From positions 62,160,447 to 62,224,446 of the forward strand of contig NW_020954556.1 in the NCBI RefSeq assembly GCF_900497805.2: a stretch of 64,000 nucleotides of DNA, read 5' to 3'. Under the pieces are notes generated by a model. The model made no database searches and had not been told where the DNA came from. It saw only the letters and a list, made by a program, of their open reading frames with translations. Positions 44,440 to 55,909 of this stretch are shown here, in pieces. The position numbers and the translations under genes were made by a program. Each line of letters begins with the position of its first letter. The stretch's first letter is position 1. This stretch comes from Vombatus ursinus (taxonomy: Eukaryota; Chordata; Mammalia; Diprotodontia; Vombatidae).

Positions 44440-46565
44440 ATTTCTAATTGAAAAACATATGTCACCAATGAGACACATAATAATGAAAATGCCTTCAGAA
44501 ATAGGTGAAAGTTATACAGGGGAGAAGGACAAAGCCTCTTGAGTTCCTGAGCTAACATGAGGACATTAATCTCCCCATGGAGCAGTCTGACAGACACACA
44601 AATCTATTCCATCCACCTGCATCAGTAACTCAGAAGTAATAAGGGGTTGCTACTAATGATTGAACGCTTGTTGAAATGAATTGTTGAATTGATGCTATTA
44701 TGGGCATGGTAAGAGACCAATAGACTCTCACAAGAGAGGGAAAAGCTTGATACCAAAACTCTAGCCTGAAAGTGACTCCAACCACCAGCAGACAGGAAGA
44801 AATGAGATAGCTTTGGGATATTGCTTCAAATCTATACACCTACATTTTTCCATTGGTACAAAGTGGAATACTTTAAAAAAAAAAAGAAAAAAGAAAATAT
44901 AGGCCCTAGTTTAAGGAAGAAGGTTGGGCTTTTTAAAAGCACTATGCAATTTTCCAATGGAAATCTAACTTGCTTTCCTACTGCCGTTTATTTCTGGGCC
45001 AAGGTCCTTGTCTATTCATTGTGTTTGTCTCAAGATCTTTGTACTGATGGACTGGCTCCCTGGGTTGTCTATCTAATCGTATGTCACAATCTTCCCAACA
45101 GAAAATGGGAATTCTTCACCTAACTGCCACTCTCCTCCACCACAGTTAGGCCAAATTCATGTGAGTGATAATATGAGTGATAATAAATCACATTTAGGTG
45201 GTTCTGTGTGTTTTGGGACTTGATGCAATCAGCCAATGTCTTCCATAAAAGAGAGCTCGTGGAGGAGCTCACCTATAAGTAATCCCTCTTCCAATTTGAC
45301 TCTTTTCATCATTGATGACACTGAAAAACACTTTTAGTGGTTTTTGAAGAGTGCATCTCCCTTTTTTTCTGCCATGCATGATATTAATGATCAAAGGATC
45401 GTCCAAGTTATATTCTTTTCATACTGTATGGCTGCTAGTCCTGGAATGTTAAAGTCTCTGAAGAATTAAAGCTATAGGTTACTTGAAGGACAAAGAAGAG
45501 ATATATAATAAACATAAGCAGACTACAATAAAATAATAAATAACTGTAAAAAACGCATAAAGTATATGATCAGAAATATGTAAAACTGGAAATGGAATTG
45601 AGACAGTCATGTGACTGGCCCAAACAAAAACAAAAACAATATAACAACAAATAATAATATAATAATAAACAAAAATAAATAACAAAAACAAACGATGATT
45701 AATTGATGGACAGTCCATGGTCTCCACTAATGTCCATGCAATATCAAAAGCTAGAAGAAGGCCTCTAGCTGAGTAGGTGAACTTCTCAGGAAGCTTTACA
45801 GGGGTGTATGAAGAAAAGTCACACAGAATAGCAAGGCATGAATGCATTTCAATCTTAACCACTGGAGAAGGTGCTCATATCAATGAGATTGCAAATCCAT
45901 CAATAAATCAAAGAATAAGCAGAAAACAATGGCTTTGTGCCTGTCCTACTTCAAAGACTACCTTAGCCATTGCATTATGTGAATATTGTGACCCACCTCA
46001 CAGTTCAAGGTCTGATAATAGATGAATTTCTACATGTAGGCATTAGACTAAGTCCCCTGTGTACAATTGGATCCATTTATCATTTACTGTCTGCTGAAAC
46101 TGAAAGAATAGCACCCCCCCATATGAAAAGATCCCCTTCCTAAGCAGAAGCAACATTTGCATTGAGTATGGTTTACTATAATCCTTTTTGCTAGCATATT
46201 AAGAGATAATTTTCTTCTCAGTAGAGCCACATATACTCTTATAATCTATGCAATAAAATTTTACCAGGGTCTTTCCCTCATCTTTTATAATTTATTGAAA
46301 AAATACTTGCTGAGCAGTCTTTGCTACCCAATTCTTCAAAAATTTATCAACATAATTATTAATACTTGAATTGTGCAGGTTGCCCAAATTGAGATAACCA
46401 CTACCTCCTAGGGCCCCCAAATCCTTTTCTATCAGCATGTTGATGGCTGGTATAGGCCTAGGGACTCAAAAGGCATGAAGAAGCATGCCTTTCACCAGGA
46501 AGCCCTTGAAAGGATCCTAGTAGACTTCAAATTCCCTGTATTCACTAGCCATCAATGATCTGACA
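44440..46565. other. Intron 6 block, unassigned
   Basis: No clear family. Open frames at 45479-45862 (minus) and 45777-46025 (+) overlap and lack recognisable domains; the first spans an AT-rich A/C repeat (45620-45700). Part of 45.7-46.5 kb may be an old retroelement. Confidence 0.35.
45620..45700 (+). repeat. A/C/T-rich (AAC)n/(AAT)n tract
   Basis: AAC, AAT and AAAC units without G for most of its length. Confidence 0.8.
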
Positions 46566-46569
46566 GGCT

Positions 46570-46655
46570 ATATATACACATATACATATATGTATGTATA
46601 TATATGTGTGTGTATGTGTATGTATGTATATATATGTATGTATGTATATATATAT
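46570..46655 (+). repeat. (TATG)n/(TA)n microsatellite
   Basis: About 85 bp of alternating TA/TG units, read directly. Confidence 0.92.
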
Positions 46656-46659
46656 GACA

Positions 46660-47245
46660 CTATTCTTCAATAAACCCTTTTGGAATGTTAAGTTATGTTC
46701 CTGGATGTGCACATACCTCTTAGTGACTCAGCAATGACATAAACCATATAACTATCTATGTAGAGAGCATTTGTTACTAAATGTTGGAGAGTGCACAGGA
46801 GAAAATGATAGAACTAGTCCCTTCAACTTAGAATTCAATGAATTGTTTCTTACTTCTACTCATTCACTTTTCCATTCCCACGCACAATTTATGAAAGGGC
46901 CCTTTAGCTGTACTTGACAAGATGAGATTTGAACTCTTCTCCCCAGAAAACAGTGAATTTGAGAATGTCTGGGCTCCATACCTTCTAGCCTTGGTAATAT
47001 CATTAACAGTCATGAGTAATTGAGCTAAAATGCTTGAGGGCTCCACAGACAAATTTGCCTTTGGTAATAGTAATACATGTTTTTTCAACTTTAAAGGATT
47101 TGCAATTTCAGGGGATGGGGTGTCCTTCCACTAACACAGATTACAACACTTCAGCATCTTATACAATGATTATTGTGAACATCTGTGGCCAGAAACATTC
47201 ACTAAGATGAGCCTTTCCATAACAGAGCTAGGCTAGTCCTAAAAC
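46660..47245. other. Intron 6 sequence, unassigned
   Basis: The minus frame at 46864-47088 has no recognisable domain. No repeat is named. Confidence 0.35.
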
Positions 47246-47249
47246 AACA

Positions 47250-47790
47250 ACAAAAACAATAACAATAATAGTAACAGCAGCAGCAAAGTATTTATAGAGT
47301 GCTTTTGTTTTTTTAATTAATTTATTTTGATTTATCAACAATTACTTCCATAAGCTTTTGAGTTTCAAAATCCTCTCCTCTTCCCCCCCCACCTCCTTCC
47401 TCAAGATGGTGTGCAATCCAATATAGGCCATACATATATATTCCCATTAAACATATTTTCACATTACTGATGTAAGTAAGAATCAGAATCAATAGGAGAA
47501 ACCACCAGAAAGAGGAAACAAAATACAACAGAAGAAAAAAAATAGCAAACAGTATGCTTCGATCTGCATTCAAACTCCACAGTTCTTTCTTTGGATGTGG
47601 ATAGCATTTGAGTGCTTTTGTTTTGTTAGTGCTTGCAAATAATTTCATTTAATCCTCACAGAGACCCTGAGATACAGATGCTATCAGTATCCCTATTTTA
47701 CAGATGAGGCAGAAAGACAGTTAAATGATTTACTCAGGGTCAAACAGTACATATCTGAGGCAGGATTCAAACTGATAGCTTCTCAGTTTG
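47250..47790 (-). mobile_element. MON1/MIR-type SINE split by an L1 insertion
   Basis: The left part is an AAC/AAT tail plus 'agcagcaaagtatttataga'. The right part reads 'tttcatttaatcctcacaga', 'ccctattttacagatgaggc', 'atgatttactcagggtcaaa'. The two join across the L1 piece at 47312-47609. Confidence 0.85.
47312..47609 (-). mobile_element. L1 LINE 3' end, 5'-truncated, with 14-15-bp TSD
   Basis: From the T-rich start on +, 'cttttgagtttcaaaatcct', 'acatattttcacattactga', 'atgcttcgatctgcattcaa' and 'ctttctttggatgtggatag' give the marsupial L1 3' UTR in reverse. The duplicate GAGTGCTTTTGTTTT lies at 47297-47311 and 47610-47624. An intact duplication suggests a fairly recent insertion. Confidence 0.88.
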
Positions 47791-47799
47791 AAGAAAGCA

Positions 47800-48070
47800 A
47801 GTAGGTAGTATAATAAATAGAAGGTTGGGCATGGAGTCAGAAGACATAAGTTCAAATCTGCCTTCAGACACTTACTAGCTATGTGATCTGGGAAAGCCAC
47901 TTAATCTCTCTTTGCCTCAGTTCTCTCAACTGTAAAATGGGAATAATAACAGCACTTACCTCCCAGGGTTATTGGGAGGATAAAATGAGATAACACGTGT
48001 AAAGTATTTAGCACAGTGCTTGGTACATTGTAGGCAATGGATAAATGCTTGCCGTCATCATCATTCCTGA
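47800..48070 (+). mobile_element. MON1/MIR-type CORE-SINE, near full length
   Basis: 'ggcatggagtcagaagacat', 'cagacacttactagctatgt', 'tcaactgtaaaatgggaata', 'acctcccagggttattggga' and an L2-like tail 'cacagtgcttggtacattgt' are in order. Confidence 0.88.
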
Positions 48071-48224
48071 TTCCATATCCTGTATTCTTCCACTGTGCCA
48101 AAATATTAGTCCCAAGTAAGTCAGTCACCAGTACTTTCCATATTGGTAGAACTTGCCAGACCTTGCAATGGAAGAGGTTTTCAAAACAGTCGTGTGCCAC
48201 ATTGAGAGTCACATTACACCTGCT

Positions 48225-48330
48225 TCCCAACAGTTCTGTGAGGGAGGTAATGTATAAATATCAATATATCCTTTAGAGATGAGGAAACAAATGCACAAAA
48301 TGGCTTTCCTAAAGACACACAGATAATAAA
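48225..48330 (-). mobile_element. MIR-type SINE fragment
   Basis: 'ctttagagatgaggaaacaa' and 'cctaaagacacacagataat' match antisense MIR. Confidence 0.6.
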
Positions 48331-48424
48331 CTTTTTTCAGTATTCTAATAGATTTACAGTTGCTGAACTATTAAAATGTGTATAGATAGATATACATACA
48401 TAAGCATATATGTGTATTTGACTT

Positions 48425-48685
48425 CCTTTATGTATCAATTAAAATCTCACTTTCTATAAGAAGTCTTCCCACCTCCTCTTAATTCTAATGCCTTCCCTGT
48501 TAATTATTTCATTTTATCCTGTATATAGCTTTCTTTATATATATTTGTTTGCATGTTGTTTCCCCCATTAAATTATAAGGTCCTTAAGGACAGGGACTGT
48601 TTTTGCCTCTTTTTGTATCATCAGCATTCGCACAGTACCTGGCATATAATAGGCACTTACTAAGTGTTTATTGATTGATACACGT
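48425..48685 (+). mobile_element. L2 LINE 3' end
   Basis: 'taagaagtcttcccacctcc', 'ctaatgccttccctgttaat', 'aggtccttaaggacagggac' and 'acctggcatataataggcac' match the L2 terminus closely. Confidence 0.88.
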
Positions 48686-48689
48686 GCAC

Positions 48690-48780
48690 AAACATACACA
48701 TAAATATATAAACATATGTATACAAAATATTGACTGTTTAAATATATATGTGTTTATATATGAGTGTGTGTGTGTGTTTA
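48690..48780 (+). repeat. TA/CA/TG low-complexity tract
   Basis: Imperfect ATACACAT and TGTGTG units follow the L2 end. Confidence 0.8.
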
Positions 48781-48784
48781 AGCA

Positions 48785-49250
48785 GTCAAATATTAGCTTA
48801 AAAAACACAACAAATTCAAAAATCTCTATTTCCCCTTAATACAACATTTAAAAGGAAGTTTCATCATGGTTTCTAGAAAAGAATCTAATGTCCAACATTT
48901 TACATGGAATTTCAACATAATCTTTGGTTTGACTTCCTGGTCACTTAAGTGCATAAAAGAGGACTGCCCAATGAAGTTTTGGGATTGCATTAAGAGCTAT
49001 ATAATTTCCAGAAATTAGAAGGTATTATTTCTTCTTTACTCTGACCTTATGTGTCCTCTGAGTTTCATTTTTAGACTGGGGAGAAATGGGGGTCAGTAAT
49101 TTGATATGGATTTTGGCTAGAATTATTTCAATTTTTTTTACTTGCTATTTTCTGCAAGACTTAACTAAGCATGCTAGAACATAGATTTTATTAAAGTTAA
49201 TCTATTCATTATCCTTCATGTGGGCCACCATCTAATCTCTGTCACTATAG
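48785..49250. other. Intron 6 sequence, nothing recognised
   Basis: No family or coding signal is seen. Confidence 0.35.
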
Positions 49251-49252
49251 CC

Positions 49253-49560
49253 TCATCCAGACTGGACAATATTACGCCACTGATCTAGTAAAAAAAGATA
49301 AATGCCTTTAGGAAATGGAGGCCATTTTAGGTGGTCTGATTCATAGACTGTGGCAATACAAAGGACCATGGGGCAAGAATTGGGAAAGTATACTGCACTT
49401 CCTTCCAATGTGAAAATGAATTGCTCCTGATTCATTTTAACCACTGGAATAGAGAAAAAGGCACTAAAGAAGTCAACAACCCCATTACCATTCCCTAGGT
49501 ATAGTGAGAAGCCTGGATCCCCTTCCCGGACCTCCATAGTAAACAGTTAAAACAAAGGGC
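49253..49560 (-). mobile_element. ERV-L-like pol fragment (fossil)
   Basis: The minus strand encodes a stretch resembling the reverse-transcriptase core of ERV-L (class III-like) endogenous retroviruses, around FFSAFFSIPVVKMNQEQF. Only this small pol piece is recognised; no gag, env or LTR pair was seen. It is a degenerate old fossil, antisense to + and in sense with WWOX. Confidence 0.6.
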
Positions 49561-49799
49561 ATGACAACTTCATTCAGTAACTTTTATTTCAGTAACTGTA
49601 AGCTATGCATTTGTTAGCCACTTTCCTCAGTGGTCACACAGAGTTGTTGTAAAGGTATTTGAAAAAGTATTGTAGCCTCCTTCATCTCTGTCACCCAGAA
49701 GGAAAGACTGCCCCTGGGATCCAAAATAATTACATTGGTTGGCTCAGGTGACTCTAAGGATGTCCATTTGGCCCTACCCACAATAACCTAAACAGAGAT

Positions 49800-50160
49800 T
49801 ATAATGACATTGTTTGTCTGTTTCCAAAAAGGACCAATGACATCATGGGGTGATGTCTTGACTTGAATGTGAAGTGGATTTAAGTGAGGCAGATTTGCAC
49901 AAAATCACCAACCTCATTCTCTCTTCAGAGTCACTGAAGTACAGTGGCAAGACAAAAATCAAGATGACTGGTGATAGTCCAGCATACAGCGAATGACCGT
50001 GGTGTCTTTGATATTTGACCAATCTCTTCATGGTCAATGGAACAAATTATTCTCATCTGCCCATTCCTCCAGGGGAAGTCTTCACATGCTTAAGTAAATA
50101 CCATCCTAGTTAATGGGTTTGAGGCCCCTCATTTACCCTCAACCTGGTTTGCAGGGGTGT
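49800..50160. mobile_element. Dispersed marsupial repeat, class unresolved
   Basis: 'gtggatttaagtgaggcaga', 'agagtcactgaagtacagtg' and 'caggggaagtcttcacatgc' resemble a sequence I recall recurring in marsupial genomes. I cannot assign it to a class; it may belong with the ERV-L-like piece next to it. Confidence 0.35.
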
Positions 50161-50164
50161 GGCT

Positions 50165-51250
50165 GCTGTTCTTGGAGCCAAAAATGAGGATTGGATAGAT
50201 CAGGAAGACATCAAAGGTGTATGAGCAGCCCTGAAAAGATGTAAGCAAGCCCTCACACCAGAAGTACTAATCCTCCTTGAACACCCCAAACACCCCCCTT
50301 ACAACCTACAAAGTTTCTTGGTGTTCAAAGTTCACCCATCCTTTGTGGAAATAGAAATAAGGCAAACCCCAAATTTCATTATTACTGAGGAAAGTTACAA
50401 ATTCTCATCTTCTCTTCCATTCACATTTTTTCTTTTTATATCCCTGATCTCAGTAGGACTTAACACAGTTTCCAGAAAAATCTCTGGGCCAGAGACAATA
50501 TTTCCCAAGTAGAACTTATTGGTCCCCACTTCAAACAGCATTGCCCCCTTTTATTTGTGTTGTTACCAGTTAAAAAAGCTGCCTCTGTACCTTTATGGCA
50601 CAGTCCTTAAAACCTAACAGATCTGTTTCAAGTTATTTCACTTACCTTGTGCCAGAAATCTAAATTCCCTAGGACAGTTGTTAAGAACTAGAGAAATGCT
50701 TGACTTGGCATTATCTTTATCCACATCAGCATCACCCTTAACCCAACTTTAAATATAATATGAGAATTAAATACAATTTAAATCCAGTACTGTTTTTGAC
50801 ATCAAAATGTTGCAGGCCAGGTCCAATCTGATAGTCTAAATTCAAGACTGGAAAGGAGGAAGAATCCATGGTAACTGGTAACAAAATGAAGTTTACTTAG
50901 CCGTAGAAGGGGAAGGCTATTCAGCAAGGATACTGATAGGATATTCAATAAGGATAACTTGCATTGTTCGAATAGACTTGCCCATCATCCTCTCCTCTTC
51001 CATCCCCAATCTGATCAGTAGGGATTCAGCAGTAGGACATCCACCAAGTCTGAGGGTTACTGACTTCTTTTTGTAAGTTGGCTGCTTTTATGTGCTTAGG
51101 TAACCAAGAATCCATGGAAATCATGTGAGCCTTAGTCACCTAGGCCACTTAGGTCTCAAAGATGGTTTTTCTCAATGTCTCACACACAGCATGCCATCTC
51201 TCATCTCTATGCTTTTGGATTGGCTGATCCACGTAACTAGAATATACATC
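50165..51250. other. Intron 6 block, unassigned
   Basis: The + frame at 50318-50512 has no recognisable domain; 50160-50520 may be retroelement-derived. Nothing is named beyond that. Confidence 0.3.
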
Positions 51251-51254
51251 CTCT

Positions 51255-51610
51255 TCACCTTTACCTCAGGGAATCCTCTCTTCCTTCAAGACTTAATTTA
51301 ATCAGAGCTTTTATAAGAAGGTTTTCCTGATCCCCTCAACTGCTAGTGCTTCGCCTATCAAATTGCTTGGCATTTAAGTAGTTTATACTTGTTTGCAAGC
51401 GTTCTCTTTATAATTATACTGTACAGATGTATGAATTGTACAAATATATACTATATGTATGTATGAATACTATATATGTGTATGTAGTGAATCTCATTAG
51501 AGATTCTTGTGAACAAGGATTGTTTCATTCATCCATTGTATTTCTGTCTCCAGTATCTAACATGGTACCTAGTACAGGAAAGGCACTCAATAAATATCTG
51601 TTGATTACTT
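51255..51610 (+). mobile_element. L2 LINE 3' end with internal microsatellite
   Basis: 'tcttccttcaagacttaatt', 'gaaggttttcctgatcccct', 'gtctccagtatctaacatgg' and 'aaaggcactcaataaatatc' are L2. A TATG-rich stretch (51427-51487) sits inside. Confidence 0.8.
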
Positions 51611-51617
51611 GATTAGA

Positions 51618-51812
51618 GGATCATGGTACCACATATTGAGAGTTAGAAGACATTTAGTCCAACTCCCTTATCTTACAGATGAGGAAACTGAGGCTTAGAG
51701 AGGTTAAGTGACTTGTTCAGGGTCACACGGAAAGTGTCTAAGTGGGATCTGAGCACAGGTCTTTCTATTTTCATGACCAAAACCCTCTATCTAATATACT
51801 ATGACATCCCTC
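51618..51812 (-). mobile_element. MIR-type SINE, well preserved
   Basis: 'cttacagatgaggaaactga', 'ggcttagagaggttaagtga' and 'cttgttcagggtcacacgga' match antisense MIR consensus almost base for base. Confidence 0.88.
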
Positions 51813-51819
51813 AGACCAT

Positions 51820-52355
51820 TTAAGTGAAGCCAGCCTAGTCTCAGGGTAAAGTCCAAGAAAAAAAAGTCATATAGTCAGCATGTCAGGGCTCTTTGAAACA
51901 TGGTTCCAACCTCACTCTGCCACCTTCTAAGCTAGAACAATTAGAATTAGGTTCAGTTCCCAAATCAACATGATGAGCCAACTGCTGCAAGTAATATTGT
52001 CTTACCCCTCATTATTCTGAATGGAATATAACTGTGACAGAGCCACAAGCAAAGAGGATGACAAATGACAGTAACTAAACCAATTATGACTTATTTTTTG
52101 CTAATATTGACAGACATCCAGGACAGAAAACTTTTCAATATTTGGTGGGCTTTAACTGAAGAGAAAATACCTATCTCTTCACTACTGAGAAAATGTGGTC
52201 TATATTATACATTATAAAAACATCCTAATTTAGAAAGAAAAAGACCTGATCAAAAAGAAAAAATTTCACCCATACTAACATGACCTTAGTAACAACAAAA
52301 ACACTAATATTTATAGTGAAAAAACTGACATATGTGGCTTTTCAGTTTGCAAAAA
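51820..52355. other. Intron 6 sequence, nothing recognised
   Basis: No repeat family or coding signal is evident. Confidence 0.35.
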
Positions 52356-52359
52356 AGTT

Positions 52360-52427
52360 TATATGTGTGTATGTATAGACATATGTAACACATATACATT
52401 TGTGTATATTGTGTATATGTATGCATG
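52360..52427 (+). repeat. TG/TA microsatellite
   Basis: Imperfect TATGTGTG and TATACAT units adjoin the SINE at 52428. Confidence 0.8.
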
Positions 52428-52604
52428 TACGCGTGGATAGGGTGCTGGGTCTGAAGTCGGGAAGACTCATCTTCTTGAGTTCAAATCTGACCTCAGACAC
52501 TTACTAGCCACGTGACTCTGGGCAAGTCACTTCTCTCTGTTTGCCAAGAAAACCCCAAATAGGGTCATGAAGAGTCAGACAACAGAACAACAACAATATA
52601 TGTG
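52428..52604 (+). mobile_element. Mar1 SINE, 5'-shortened, embedded in microsatellite
   Basis: 'gtggatagggtgctgggtct', 'ctgacctcagacacttacta', 'gccaagaaaaccccaaatag' and 'gtcagacaacagaacaac' are Mar1. TA/TG repeats lie on both sides, as for the copy at 31028. Confidence 0.85.
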
Positions 52605-52639
52605 TGTATAGCTATAGATATCCTATCATTTTCTCTTTA

Positions 52640-52800
52640 CTTCAGCCTATTCTGTCTGAAGTATGAGAATCCTACAAGTTATGCAATGGATTTTATTATT
52701 TGAATTTTTAAAATGAAGAAAAAAATGAAGTAATCCATCCAAAGTTATACAATGACAGATTGAATCCAAATTCAGTATTATTTCCACAACTCCAGGACCA
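52640..52800 (-). mobile_element. MIR-like SINE relic, weak
   Basis: 'tccatccaaagttatacaat' and 'gattgaatccaaattcagta' faintly follow antisense MIR. Confidence 0.3.
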
Positions 52801-53489
52801 GAATGATGGCTCAGAATGATGACCAGAATGATGCAAACCTCCCTCACATAAAGTATTTTCTAAACAGCATATCTTCCAAATGGTCGCCATTCCCTCCGCC
52901 TAACAGAGAATCTCTTCATCTGTTTTTACTAATTTAAACAGAAGGAAGTACTATCTCAGGCTGGCCTTGGTTCCTGAGGCAGCAGTAGTCTTCCCTTGGC
53001 ATCAATACTAACTGGATCCCACACCCAGCATGATACACTACATTACTTACATACCTAACTATCCAGAGCAATTAGATACCCCATGACACTCTCTGAAGAA
53101 GAATGGAAATTAACTGTGCATATGACATCGAGTAATTGCATCTGCCTATCCCTGAATGTCCCATTCAGATACAAATAGCAAAGAGGTTTGGTGTCTTGCA
53201 TACTGATAGACAATGCTAGTTGCAACAAACTGCATTTCGAATGACAGGTGGCTTTAATACAGTATTTAAGTGGTTCTTTATTTAGCAACAAACATGAATG
53301 ATATGTGTTATAGCTAAAGACATCAGCTATTGACTACATCAAAAAAAAACAATAAGTAAACTAGGGTTCTGTTTATATGTTGGCTTTGAAGGATATCTGA
53401 GGTAGCTTTAGAAAGGGTATAACTTGACTTTAGTTCATGGTATTATGGTGTGTTAAGTCCATGGTACAGAAATATCTGTTTTGGTTTAC

Positions 53490-53750
53490 ACTGAGGCAGA
53501 TAGGTAGTGTAGGAGTGTGGGACTTGGAAATAGGAAGTTCTGCGTTCAAATCCTGTCTCAGGCACTTACTAGCTGGGTGATCCTGGTAAAATCACTTGGT
53601 TTCTCTTAGCCTCAGTTTCCTCATTTGTAAAATACAGAAAGAAGAATCCCTACCTCACAAGATTATTGTGAAGATCAAATGAGATTAGATATATGAATGG
53701 CTTTGCAAACCTTAAAACACTCCATAAATGATAGTTATCATCACTGTATA
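53490..53750 (+). mobile_element. MON1/MIR-type CORE-SINE
   Basis: 'gcgttcaaatcctgtctcag', 'gcctcagtttcctcatttgt', 'ctacctcacaagattattgt' and 'ctttgcaaaccttaaaacac' are in consensus order. Confidence 0.85.
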
Positions 53751-53754
53751 AACA

Positions 53755-55905
53755 TCAATGCTTCTAGTTAATCTGTTGGGTTTTTTTTAATATATATAGT
53801 CCTATTGATAGTGTTATTATTGCAGCTAGCTAGCTTTGTCATGCTTTGCTTTGCTGTTTGTGACTGATTGGATTGCACTAAGGATATACCTGTACTTTGG
53901 AACTACGCATAGGCTGTCCTGCAGGTGCTTGGACATGTCATTCTCACACTTCACAAGATGAAGCTCTGTGCAGTGCCAGGTTGACTGCATGTAATGTTAA
54001 TGCACAATTGTTTCACTTTAGTTTCAGCAACACTGTAGGTATGTAACCTGGACAACAGGTAAATCACCCAGTTGTTTTAAAGTTTTGGTGTTTGTGTTTA
54101 TGTTAGGTAGTTACAGGCTTCAAGCTTGTCCCATCTGAAGCTTTGGCCTACAGAAGGAACATAATCAGAGAGGGATCATTTGCATAATACTGTCCTCATT
54201 GGTGGAGAGGATGACTCTATGCCTTGTACTTTTGTAAGAGTGGGTAAGAGCCTGGCAAAAGAAAGATCTTCATTTTGCATCATGGTTTGACAGAGGACAC
54301 ACTTTTTATTCAGACTGTCTTTTGGGAAAAACTCAAAGAAAAAGATAATAGAGATAGATAATTAGCAGAAAGTCAGCTCCCCAACATATCCCTGATTTCT
54401 AGTTTTCTCTCTTACAGACAACTTTAGGGAATTTTCACTTGGGTGAGATCTGGGACACTATCTCTCTGTTGAGTTGATATCTATCACTCCCAATGGGTAG
54501 ACTCATTCCTTGTGTGTACCATCTCATATATTTTAAGCTCTATAAATTGCTTGATGTCAGTTTGCTACCTGCCTGGATAAATGGATTTGTTCCCTATTCA
54601 CTACTTGTAATGGTCTTTTGTGTAACTAGTATTAAGTGGTAAGTTCAGAGGTTGTACCTTTTCCTCTTTAAGGTAGAGTAACTAAGACAGTATCTTGAGC
54701 CTAAAACTGAAATCGTCTCCCCTGGACTAGAAATATTTAAAGACACAGAACAAAGTAATTCTAGTGAGGTACACCCTCTCTAAGAGCAGAGCGGATAACC
54801 ACATGGCCTCTTCTGGGGCTCCACTCTGGGAAGGCATCAAAGTCTACTTTGAAGAGAGATGGATAACATTCAAGAGATATCTACTCATATTTTCATGTGA
54901 GTTACATTTAGAGAAACCATGTGGACATAAACATAACCCCTACAGATACTCCCTGCAGTACATAAAAATGTTGTTAGAGCTATTCAAACACATTTTCACT
55001 TAACCATGGGCACTAATGATTTCTTAAAGAAGCCAGCAGAATGAGAAGAAAAGACAAATATAGATAATAAATGAAATAAAACTCTAATGAATACATGTAT
55101 CAAATATTATTTTCTAAGTGAAGAGAAAATACAATTGAAAGAATGAAATATCACCTATCAATAACTTCATTAAATTTTAGCATGTTGTCAAGATAACTTA
55201 TTCCAGACACATGATCTCATAGCAAACCGTCAATACCTGCTTATCTTGAGTGTCTCTTTTCCATGCCCTCCCATAAATCTCCCACTGGGAGAGGGGAGAG
55301 GTTGATCCAACATTCTGAAGCCTTTCTTTACATTCTTTTGACATTTTGTGGATACAATTGGAGCACAAAAGTGTCCATCAGTTAACTCTCTTTCTTCTTT
55401 TGCTATGAGACTGCCACATCATTTTTTTTTCTGTTACTATCCTGATGACATCCTTTATATCACTTCCCCTATGTAATTCTTCATTTATAACCCTTATACC
55501 TCCCAATTGCCCTTTGGGTAATCATCAATTTAAATTGTAGGATAGGGTAATTTTCTATTAATTTATGACCATATTGCAACATTGAAAGAATATTTGTCTT
55601 AGATGAGTCTTTGCTTCAGTTATGTGGTTGGAGTGGGAAATATAAAAAAAAATTTATGGATTTTTTAAAAAAATTATGTCACTATGGAAACATGATTTTA
55701 TAAGATCTTATATTTTCATGAATAAAATGTCTTCCTTTTTTCTTTGGATGATATGACTTGGTTGGGTCAAGCTTCCTGCAAAATGATTTTCTCTTCCAAC
55801 TATACTTCTACTTTATAAAAAAAATATACATAAAATTGAATTTTTAAATCTAGAAAAATAATAAAATGCATTTGGTGTAAGAAAAGGTAGAGAAACTCAA
55901 GGAGG
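53755..55905. other. Intron 6 block, largely repeat-free by eye
   Basis: 53880-54320 is mixed-composition, low-copy-looking sequence and a candidate conserved noncoding block. 54420-54750 may be an old dispersed repeat I cannot name. The + frame 54764-55003 has no family resemblance. Confidence 0.35.
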
Positions 55906-55909
55906 TAAT

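Noticed and set aside
45479-46025. Overlapping 127- and 82-codon frames on opposite strands
   Set aside because: No recognisable domain, one crosses an A/C repeat, and both are probably derived from old repeat DNA.
54764-55003. 79-codon + frame
   Set aside because: No family motif and no flanking gene signals.
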